A DNA stretch of 20,593 nucleotides, taken from assembly GCA_023392795.1 (NCBI GenBank), contig JAEWNJ010000066.1:1-20593 (forward strand), read 5' to 3'. A program made the translations under genes and the position numbers. Shown here piece after piece: positions 7,255-13,296 of the stretch; the first letter of the stretch is position 1; each line of letters starts with the position of its first letter. Below the pieces are notes generated by a model. That model saw only the letters and a program-made list of their open reading frames with translations, searched no databases and was not told where the DNA came from. This stretch comes from Candidatus Cloacimonadota bacterium. GTDB taxonomy: Bacteria; Cloacimonadota; Cloacimonadia; Cloacimonadales; Cloacimonadaceae.

Positions 7255-7961
7255 CGGCGATATTTATACCAGATGCCCCAAGCAGAGTTTTTACAGAGCA
7301 GAAAGCCGTGCCATCCATCCAGAAAGCCAAGCTTGAAGATGTACATCTTGAGGAATTTATGTGCTGCGCGCAGTCCTGCCACTAAGGAGGATTCCTGCTT
7401 CGTGCCTGCCAGGTCCGCATAAAAGCGAATTTTGTGGAAATGGCTGTCCAGGTTTGGGTAGGTGAGATGATGCATCACATTTTTACAGGTGGCTTTATCC
7501 TGATTGGTTTTGATGCCTTCATGCACGGCCTTGTCGTTAAAGGTGCCATACTGACGGTTGAACAACCTCAAAGGGGCGTCACTTTGCCAGCCACAATAGC
7601 GGATCGTCTTACCCAGATAGTAGCTGAGGCGTTTGATATGCCAGGCTTTGCCTTGGAAATCTTTCTTTTTCAGTGAGATCAGCTCCGCTTGCAGCTCATC
7701 ACTCAGGCGTTCATCGGCATCAATGGAAAGAATCCAATCATGCTTTGCCAGCGCCACAGCTTGCTGCTTTGCCTTGCCAAAGCCTTCCCATTTACCCTGC
7801 TTGTAAACCTCTGCTCCTGCCTGTTCTGCCTTCAGACATGTATCATCCGAGCTTCCGGTATCCAGTACGATGATTTCATCCGCGCAACTGAGCGTAGCAA
7901 GGCAAGCCGCGATGTTGGCGCTCTCGTTTTTGGTGATCAGGACGGCAGAAAGCATAGCCAT
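7251..7961 (-). CDS. Family-2 glycosyltransferase, WaaE/KdtX-like core glucosyltransferase
   Basis: 236 residues, compact GT-A enzyme. It shows LSAVLITKNESANIAACL (4-21), the UDP-binding VLDTGSSDDT (32-41), the metal-binding ILSIDADERLSDEL (77-90) with DAD at 81-83, and a C-terminal block YCGWQSDAPLRLFNR (122-136), FNDKAVHEGI (141-150) and HHLTYPNLDSHFHKIRFYAD (164-183), which is the pattern of the WaaE/KdtX subgroup that adds glucose to the inner-core heptose. A basic, aromatic C-terminus (GIWYKYRR) may bind the membrane. The start codon follows the upstream stop with one base between (TGATATG); a second ATG two codons in is an alternative start. The gene fits an LPS inner-core role with the heptosyltransferase two genes downstream. 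Acceptor and sugar are inferred from subgroup similarity. Confidence 0.85.
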   Translation of the reverse strand: MAMLSAVLITKNESANIAACLATLSCADEIIVLDTGSSDDTCLKAEQAGAEVYKQGKWEGFGKAKQQAVALAKHDWILSIDADERLSDELQAELISLKKKDFQGKAWHIKRLSYYLGKTIRYCGWQSDAPLRLFNRQYGTFNDKAVHEGIKTNQDKATCKNVMHHLTYPNLDSHFHKIRFYADLAGTKQESSLVAGLRAAHKFLKMYIFKLGFLDGWHGFLLCKNSAWGIWYKYRR

Positions 7962-7962
7962 A

Positions 7963-8898
7963 TCAGCGTTTGATCAGGACGTAGTTTTTGAAAGTACCGA
8001 TGGGTCCGGTGAGCTTTTCCAAAAGTGATAGTAGCCGAATCCCCAGTTTCTCATGCTTGTGCGCTTTGCGTCCGGGATTGGGTTTGCCCGAGTATTGCAG
8101 CTTATCTGCCCAATCAAAACGGGCGATACGCTCCTGCATAACGGCAGGATGGGTATCCGTAAACCTCTTTAAGCGGTTCAAAGGGCCATAATCAAAGTAA
8201 TCCGGCACAGCTCCATAATGCTTCTCTGCTTTAGCCTTACCCCAATGCACGCTATCCAGCGCTTTATTCTTATTGCGCATTAGCTGAGGGGGACGCACCC
8301 AACCGTAATGATAGATATAGGCGTCCACTTTGGCAACCCTCAGTTTGCGGGTGCCGGTTTCTTGCCGGGGATTGTCGTAATGATCAAAATAGCGGAAGGA
8401 TTGCGCACTCTGATAGGAATGGATCTGGGGCAGATTGCGCACGATGCGGATCTCCCAGGGATACCAGCCATGCCCACCATGATAGTGATCATAATCACCC
8501 CAAAAATGCTTGTAGTTAAAGAGAAAGCCTTCCACTTCGGTGTCCTTCAATAGCTCTTCACAACGGGCTTTGATCGCCGGCAGGTACTTTTCGTGCACCA
8601 CTTCGTCGGCTTGCACGTAAAAGAGCCAATCCCCCCTGCAGGCTTTCATGGCGATATCGGTCTGATAGCTGTTGATCATCCCGCGATGGCAGTACTTCTC
8701 TTCCCAGACGGTATCGATAATCCTGATCTTGGGGTCATTGATGGCAGCCACCAATTCGCGCGAGTGATCGTCCTCATCTCCTTTCCCGATCGCAATCACG
8801 AATTCATCGCAGATGGGCAGGATGGATTTGATGGCTTCCGCTGTGGGGTAATACAGCTTTTCTCCGTTTCTGACGAATGAGAATCCGCTAATCTTCAT
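7963..8898 (-). CDS. Family-2 glycosyltransferase with long C-terminal extension
   Basis: 311 residues. The GT-A core is recognisable from ISGFSFVRNGEKL (3-15), EFVIAIGKGDEDDHS (32-46), RGDWLFYVQADEVVHE (88-103) with the catalytic-site QADE at 96-99 in place of the more usual DxD, then FLFNYKHFWGDYDHY (125-139). The distal part (AYIYHYGWVRPP, 193-204, and KAEKHYG, 223-229) and a basic tail are typical of a subgroup found in glycan clusters of Bacteroidota-like genomes. A GGAG-type ribosome site lies about 12 nt upstream of the ATG. It is the second gene of the operon, 14 nt after the ABC exporter. It is likely a transferase for the LPS core or a surface glycan; donor and acceptor are not readable. 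Confidence 0.85.
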   Translation of the reverse strand: MKISGFSFVRNGEKLYYPTAEAIKSILPICDEFVIAIGKGDEDDHSRELVAAINDPKIRIIDTVWEEKYCHRGMINSYQTDIAMKACRGDWLFYVQADEVVHEKYLPAIKARCEELLKDTEVEGFLFNYKHFWGDYDHYHGGHGWYPWEIRIVRNLPQIHSYQSAQSFRYFDHYDNPRQETGTRKLRVAKVDAYIYHYGWVRPPQLMRNKNKALDSVHWGKAKAEKHYGAVPDYFDYGPLNRLKRFTDTHPAVMQERIARFDWADKLQYSGKPNPGRKAHKHEKLGIRLLSLLEKLTGPIGTFKNYVLIKR

Positions 8899-8912
8899 GG
8901 CAAAAGAATCTC

Positions 8913-10829
8913 CTATTGGTTAAACTGCAGCTTATAAAGGGTTTGATATCGTTCATTGGTCTTAAGCAGCTCTTCATGAGCGCCAACTCCTACTATTCTT
9001 CCAGCTTCCAGTACTACTATCTTGTCCGCCTTGAGGATGGTGGAAAGCCTGTGGGCCACCAGTAGAACGGTACGGTTTTTGGTAGCTTCATCGATGGCGT
9101 CCTGCACTTTACGCTCGCTTTCGGTATCCAGGGCTGAGGTTGCTTCATCAAAGATCAAGATGGGGGGATTGCCCACAATAGCGCGGGCGATGCAGAGCCG
9201 TTGCCGCTGCCCGCCGGAAAGGTTCAAGCCCTTGATATCCAGCATTTGATCGTACTTATCGGGCAGGTTTTGGATATACTCATCCGCGTGGGCGATCCGG
9301 GCCGCGGTCTGTATCTCCTCATCAGTCACGTTCTTGCGGCTGCCGTAAGCGATGTTGTCCCGCACAGTCTTGGTAAACAGCACGGAATCCTGAGTAACCA
9401 CGCCAAAGAGGCTGCGCAGGTCATCCAGCTTGATCTTGCGGATGTCGATGCCATCAATCAGAATGTGGCCTTCCTTTACATCGTACATGCGGTTGATCAG
9501 GTTTGTAACGGTGGTCTTGCCCCCTCCGCTGGCGCCCACAAAGGCGATCTTCTGCCCCTTGCGGATGGTGAGCGAGAAGTCCTGCAGCACGTATTTGCCC
9601 GGCTTGTAGTAGAAAGCCACTTTGTCGAAGACTATCTCCCGTTCAAAATCAGGCTTGGGCTCGGCATCCGGGGCATCCTGAATGCTGGAAACCTGATTCA
9701 GCACCAAGGCAATACGGTCCAGGGAGACCCCCGCTTTCTTTACTTCGGTATAGAGCTGAGTGATGGATTTGAGCGGATGCAGCATGGAAAAGACGGCAAA
9801 GAGGAAAGCGGTAAAATCCCCCAGTGAGAATCCTGCCGCTGGGTTCAGGATCATGCCTCCACCGATGATCACCACCACTACTCCCGTGATCGTAGTATTC
9901 AATTCCGAGAGCGGAACGTTCATCGCCGCGTATATCTGGGAGCGTTGCCACTGTTTGAGGTGCTTGTGGTTGATCTTTTGAAAATCTTTAAACTCATCAT
10001 CCTCGCGGCGGAAGGCCTTTACAATCTTGATGGAATTCAGCACTTCCTCCACCACACTGAACATGGCAGAGATCTGATTTTGGATGCGGCGGGAGTATTT
10101 CTTGATCTTTTTGCCCAAAAAACCCAGTGAGAAAGTGAGGATCGGCACCACAAGGATGCTATAGGCAAACAGGCGCGCATTCAGGAATAGCGCGATATAC
10201 ATATATACAATGACGGTGGAAAAATCCCGGATGCTATTGAACAAAGCGAAGATAAACTGATTGGATACGATCTCCACGTCATTCACCATGCGCACAATGG
10301 CGTCGCCAACCTGGTTTTTGCCGTAGAACTCCAGAGATTGATTCAGGTAACGGCGAAACATGTAGTTTCTCAGATCCCGGATGGTCTTGCCCCGCAGCAT
10401 CACAAAGAAGGATCGGTTGGCAAAGTAACAGATGTTCTTTAGCAGCATCAAAACCACGATGACCATGCAGAGCAGATAGAGTAAAGACAGGGAATCGCTT
10501 ACCAGCATCAGCTCTTTGAGGCTGTCCCATAGCGGCGTCAGATCTGCAAGTGAGTTAACTCGCAGCAGTGAGCCGTGTTCCCCGGTGAAAGTGGCCAGGC
10601 GTTGCTGGATAGCATCGATGATCTCGCTGCTGTTATGATATTGAATCTCCGGTTTATTGGGATTGAATACATAGTCAAAGAGCGGCACCATCAGCGTAAT
10701 GCTGAATCCGCTAAAGAGGGCAAAGAGGCCCATCGCCACCAGGCCGGCCACCATATAAGGCCAATAGCGTAACATCATCCTGAAAAGCAGGATGATCTTG
10801 CTGCCGGCTTTATTGTCGTTTCTATCCAT
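8913..10829 (-). CDS. msbA: MsbA-like ABC exporter (fused permease and ATPase), probably lipid A-core flippase
   Basis: 638 residues, half-transporter that must dimerise. The N-terminal membrane domain has hydrophobic helices around residues 24-50, 113-135, 203-236 and 315-350, with a large loop between the first two (52-110) that is longer than in E. coli MsbA. The ATPase domain is complete: Walker A GASGGGKT (432-439), Q-loop VTQ (478-480), signature LSGGQ (537-541), Walker B ILIFDE (557-562), D-loop SALD and H-loop H593 (AHRLST). As first gene of an operon of LPS-type glycosyltransferases, export of lipid A-core or another glycolipid across the inner membrane is the likely role; a drug or peptide exporter is less likely from context. 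The start is ATG with only a weak upstream GGTG. Its 5' side abuts a hairpin-T-tract terminator 12 nt upstream. Confidence 0.88.
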   Translation of the reverse strand: MDRNDNKAGSKIILLFRMMLRYWPYMVAGLVAMGLFALFSGFSITLMVPLFDYVFNPNKPEIQYHNSSEIIDAIQQRLATFTGEHGSLLRVNSLADLTPLWDSLKELMLVSDSLSLLYLLCMVIVVLMLLKNICYFANRSFFVMLRGKTIRDLRNYMFRRYLNQSLEFYGKNQVGDAIVRMVNDVEIVSNQFIFALFNSIRDFSTVIVYMYIALFLNARLFAYSILVVPILTFSLGFLGKKIKKYSRRIQNQISAMFSVVEEVLNSIKIVKAFRREDDEFKDFQKINHKHLKQWQRSQIYAAMNVPLSELNTTITGVVVVIIGGGMILNPAAGFSLGDFTAFLFAVFSMLHPLKSITQLYTEVKKAGVSLDRIALVLNQVSSIQDAPDAEPKPDFEREIVFDKVAFYYKPGKYVLQDFSLTIRKGQKIAFVGASGGGKTTVTNLINRMYDVKEGHILIDGIDIRKIKLDDLRSLFGVVTQDSVLFTKTVRDNIAYGSRKNVTDEEIQTAARIAHADEYIQNLPDKYDQMLDIKGLNLSGGQRQRLCIARAIVGNPPILIFDEATSALDTESERKVQDAIDEATKNRTVLLVAHRLSTILKADKIVVLEAGRIVGVGAHEELLKTNERYQTLYKLQFNQ

Positions 10830-10841
10830 AATAGCACCAAT

Positions 10842-10864
10842 AAAAAAAGCCAGCAGATGCTGGC
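10842..10864 (-). terminator. Intrinsic terminator of the tRNA-Arg gene
   Basis: On the minus strand a perfect hairpin, GCCAGC-ATCT-GCTGGC (10849-10864), is followed directly by seven T (10848-10842). It lies 11 nt past the 3' CCA end of tRNA-Arg. The T-tract stops 12 nt before the msbA start codon, so any transcript reaching msbA from the tRNA side must read through it. A run of A also flanks the hairpin on the other side, so it could act on the plus strand, but nothing on the plus strand leads into it. Confidence 0.75.
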
Positions 10865-10875
10865 AAGAAAAAAAG

Positions 10876-10952
10876 TGGCACGCCCTAAGGGATTCGAACC
10901 CCTAACCTTCTGATCCGTAGTCAGATGCTCTATCCAATTGAGCCAAGGGCGC
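10876..10952 (-). tRNA. tRNA-Arg (anticodon ACG), CCA encoded
   Basis: A 77-nt cloverleaf: acceptor GCGCCCT/AGGGCGT, D-arm GCTC-AATTGGATA-GAGC, anticodon arm TCTGA-CTACGGA-TCAGA, 5-nt variable loop, and T-arm AGGGG-TTCGAAT-CCCTT, ending in discriminator G and encoded CCA. The loop CTACGGA puts ACG at positions 34-36, which reads CGU and, after A-to-I editing by TadA, also CGC/CGA. The first acceptor pair is a G-U wobble rather than G-C. The intrinsic terminator lies just downstream. Confidence 0.95.
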
Positions 10953-10960
10953 ACACTGTT

Positions 10961-10994
10961 TTGACAGCTTTTTCTATGCCGGCTTTTCTGTCAA
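10961..10994. promoter_or_regulatory. TTGACAG inverted pair upstream of tRNA-Arg, possible -35 element
   Basis: TTGACAG (10961-10967) and CTGTCAA (10988-10994) form a perfect inverted pair with 20 nt between. On the minus strand the TTGACA ends at 10989, placing a transcription start near 10959, about seven bases before the mature tRNA 5' end, which is where the tRNA-Arg promoter should be. No good -10 hexamer is visible at the right spacing (AAAGCT), so the call rests on the -35 box and position. Confidence 0.3.
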
Positions 10995-11153
10995 CGAAAA
11001 TCTGGAGATGGAACCCGCACTTCCCGATGCTGCTTGATGGTTTACACCCCTGAATTCTCACAAACAAGGATGCATAAGGATGCGACAAAATAAATCCAAT
11101 AAGTTCTTGACATAGATATGGGGATGCAAAAAATGCGAATAGGTGTTTGCATT

Positions 11154-11183
11154 TTGGAAGATTAAATACACAGTAGCTATAGT
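11154..11183 (+). promoter_or_regulatory. Candidate promoter for the secreted protein gene at 11229
   Basis: TATAGT (11178-11183) is a good -10 hexamer, with TTGGAA (11154-11159) 18 nt upstream as a weak -35. A consensus TTGACA at 11107-11112 lies further up but has no matching -10. Transcription from here would leave a ~40-nt leader before the ATG. Sigma factor preferences of this lineage are unknown, so this is tentative. Confidence 0.25.
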
Positions 11184-11228
11184 GTAATTACTAATCCCCA
11201 GCAGTGGTATCACTGGAAGGAGGCTCAG

Positions 11229-12803
11229 ATGAGAGTAAAGGACGTGATGTCCGGTGTATTGACAGTTATCCTTTGGATAGTTATCTCAGGTTTATGCGCT
11301 CAACAGCCACAAATTGAGATTAGCCTGGCTAATTCCCTGGGGATTAACATCCCCTTCCCACGTGAATATGACGACGTAATCCAACTCCCCAGCGGCGATC
11401 TGCAATTCTATAAGATGACCATCGGTAATGGAAGCATACAGATAACGGGATTTCAATATCTCCAGCAAAGCGAGACTCTGACTGAAGTAGTACAGATTGG
11501 TAGCATTACGGGTTTTGAGGGCACGGCTGTGAAGGAAATCTATACGCAACGTTTTGGGAAGTTTTATGTTATCTATCAATACCCCCAAGACAATCTTCAA
11601 GGATTGGTAGTAATCCGTTTGGACGCCCAGGATCTTGAGTTCAGGATTATTGACAACATGCAGTTTAGCTCTTACTTTCATGGCCGAGATCGTATCGATA
11701 TTGTGTCTGAGAATCACTTAGTTATTGCCTTGGAAGATAGGCTTGAGTTTTACGACTTTACGAGCGGCACCAGTCAAACACTTCTGGATGGAGAGGATTA
11801 TCAATCTAATCCAATGCAGGAAAAGAGGGTATATGCCATGCCCACCGGTCATTTCATATATGTAAAGGATACATGCTATGAAGATACCTTTGATACTTGG
11901 TTCATTTTTGACTCTCAGGGGAATCATCAGTTTACGCAGACAATGACAGATCCATGGTTTAGTTGGAGTGTGACCGGGCCGTCGTATGGTCCGGATTTCG
12001 ATTTCGTTCACGATAGGTTTTATATTCCAACGCACGGTATAGTATATGATAGTGCAGTATTAGAGTGTCATTTCCCCACTCCTGACTCACTGCATGTTTT
12101 TATTGTCGGACAGCCTGTATCAGTTGACGAGCATTTATCCAGATTGGTCAGGTTTGGCGATGATAGAATTCTTAGGTCATATCATGACTATGGTTCCTAT
12201 GATGGTTACTTCCTATATATGAACTACAGCCCCCTGGAGGATAATCCGGTATTTACCCACGATACTTCCTTCGGCCCGATTAGTCCTCACATCGATAACA
12301 TTAATGACGAATTAGTTGCAATCTCGGCCCGATATGAAAACAACATATTAGTAAGTGCTTTGTGTACCCTGGATTTTCCCACTTCACATACATTTACCTT
12401 TCCTGCTCCCACAGTGAATGTCGATTTGCCCGTTACTACCTTCTCCTATGAGGATAAGCTGCTCATGGTAAGCGACGGAAGGATTTATCAGTTTGATATT
12501 GACTACTCGGTTTCCAATGCTGATCAGACCCAAGTTCCACCCGTGCATACCCTTTCCGCCTACCCCAATCCGGCTAAAATGAAAGGTGTAATCACCTTCA
12601 AGGCTTCGCTCAAACAAGCGCTTGAACTGGATATCTATAACGTAAAGGGCCAAAGAGTGGATACCGTCACCCTGGATTCAGAGGGAACTGCAGAGTGGGA
12701 CTTGCGTAATCAAAAGGGCGCAGCACTAAGCGCCGGAGTGTATTTGGCGAAACCACGCAATCATAAGGATATCAAACCAATAAAATTCATAGCAATACAC
12801 TGA
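11229..12803 (+). CDS. Large secreted protein with FlgD-like/T9SS-type C-terminal sorting domain
   Basis: 524 residues. A signal peptide covers about residues 1-25 (MRVK start, hydrophobic VLTVILWIVISGL, cleavage near CAQQ). The middle is beta-rich with repeated short strands such as FYDFTSGTSQTLLDG, FIFDSQGNH and YQFDIDYS, each resembling a blade of a beta-propeller, but no named repeat is clear. The last ~83 residues (from about 442) hold LSAYPNPAKMKG, the strand LELDIYNVKGQRV, and GAALSAGVYLAKP before a basic end; this is the FlgD-Ig-type domain used as a C-terminal signal for secretion and surface attachment. AAGGAGG lies five bases upstream of the ATG, an excellent ribosome site. It stands alone between the tRNA region and a hairpin-rich stretch. 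Function beyond secretion is unknown. Confidence 0.85.
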   Translation: MRVKDVMSGVLTVILWIVISGLCAQQPQIEISLANSLGINIPFPREYDDVIQLPSGDLQFYKMTIGNGSIQITGFQYLQQSETLTEVVQIGSITGFEGTAVKEIYTQRFGKFYVIYQYPQDNLQGLVVIRLDAQDLEFRIIDNMQFSSYFHGRDRIDIVSENHLVIALEDRLEFYDFTSGTSQTLLDGEDYQSNPMQEKRVYAMPTGHFIYVKDTCYEDTFDTWFIFDSQGNHQFTQTMTDPWFSWSVTGPSYGPDFDFVHDRFYIPTHGIVYDSAVLECHFPTPDSLHVFIVGQPVSVDEHLSRLVRFGDDRILRSYHDYGSYDGYFLYMNYSPLEDNPVFTHDTSFGPISPHIDNINDELVAISARYENNILVSALCTLDFPTSHTFTFPAPTVNVDLPVTTFSYEDKLLMVSDGRIYQFDIDYSVSNADQTQVPPVHTLSAYPNPAKMKGVITFKASLKQALELDIYNVKGQRVDTVTLDSEGTAEWDLRNQKGAALSAGVYLAKPRNHKDIKPIKFIAIH

Positions 12804-12828
12804 AGAAAGAGCCTATCCTGAAGTACAT

Positions 12829-12844
12829 CATGATCATGATCATG
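12829..12844. repeat. Perfect 16-bp palindrome of CATGAT units
   Basis: CATGATCATGATCATG is fully self-complementary and lies 26 nt after the stop of the preceding gene. It also encodes the repeated Met-Ile at the start of the small ORF there, so it may be simple codon coincidence. Confidence 0.4.
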
Positions 12845-12928
12845 TGCTTACCAGCATTGGTGTTACTCTACGGAGTATCCGGTGAATTCAACAATGGCTC
12901 AATTGTGATCGAATTTCCCAATAGCTGA
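12830..12928 (+). other. Possible remnant: 32-codon ORF resembling a signal peptide
   Basis: The frame reads MIMIMCLPALVLLYGVSGEF and then NNGSIVIEFPNS to a TGA. Upstream the same frame stays open with lysines (LKKEPILKYI) back into the end of the preceding gene, giving the basic-hydrophobic pattern of a secretion signal followed by a mature start like that of the neighbouring secreted proteins. No proper start codon with ribosome site is visible for the longer form. It may be the 5' stump of a second secreted-protein gene. Low confidence that it is expressed. Confidence 0.3.
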
Positions 12929-12961
12929 AATCCCAAGGTTGAAGATGGAGTCGCTAGAAGA

Positions 12962-13027
12962 AAAGGCCTGCAGCCTTTGTGGCAAACGGAGCTTGCCACC
13001 CCAGTGTAGATGCGACATCTTGTCGCA
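12962..13027. repeat. Three perfect hairpins in a row
   Basis: AAAGGC-CTGCA-GCCTTT (12962-12978) abuts GTGGCAA-ACGGAGC-TTGCCAC (12979-12999) with no base between, and after 11 nt comes TGCGACA-TCT-TGTCGCA (13011-13027). All stems are perfect (6, 7 and 7 bp). None is followed by a T-run, so they look like a composite dispersed repeat or a structured leader rather than terminators. Confidence 0.6.
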
Positions 13028-13120
13028 AGATCCTAGATGCTTGACTGCGAGCGCCCATACGTTCATAACTCAGAGGGAGCCCCCTTCCTCCCATCTTGTT
13101 GCTGCTTCGCATATGATGAG

Positions 13121-13186
13121 CCTCTCATACACCGGTCATACGATTGTACGAGAGGTGTACGACCGGTGTATCGGAGGCGTATGACC
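13121..13186. repeat. Nested, mutually exclusive inverted repeats
   Basis: Three inverted pairs share bases: CCTCTCATAC (13121-13130) with GTACGAGAGG (13146-13155, one mismatch); ATACACCGGTC (13127-13137) with GACCGGTGTAT (13161-13171, perfect 11 bp); and GGTCATACG (13134-13142) with CGTATGACC (13178-13186, perfect 9 bp). The building block is a degenerate TGTACGA/TCATACA heptamer repeated in both directions. The pairs cannot all form at once. Confidence 0.6.
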
Positions 13187-13296
13187 CTGAAGACAGCAAG
13201 AGGGGGGAAACATAGTAAAAGATACTTGACGCCAAGCCAATAGTTCATAAGATTGACACCTGTGTTACAAAATTCACAAATAAGGAACCTGGTTTC

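Larger units (their letters stand above)
12929..13296. other. Hairpin-dense gene-free stretch before the S41 peptidase gene
   Basis: No gene is supported; the ORFs here are short and follow the inverted repeats. The stretch contains three perfect hairpins (12962-13027) and a nest of overlapping inverted repeats (13121-13186). Promoter elements for the S41 gene are not clear; AAGGA sits about 12 nt before its ATG. Confidence 0.6.

Noticed and set aside
9201..9827. 208-codon open frame on the plus strand
   Set aside because: Antisense to the ATPase half of the MsbA-like exporter, where Walker A, signature and Walker B motifs are intact.
13121..13186. CRISPR array or integron attC site
   Set aside because: There are no regularly spaced identical repeats with unique spacers, no cas or integrase gene, and no attC R-box pattern; the signal is overlapping inverted heptamers.
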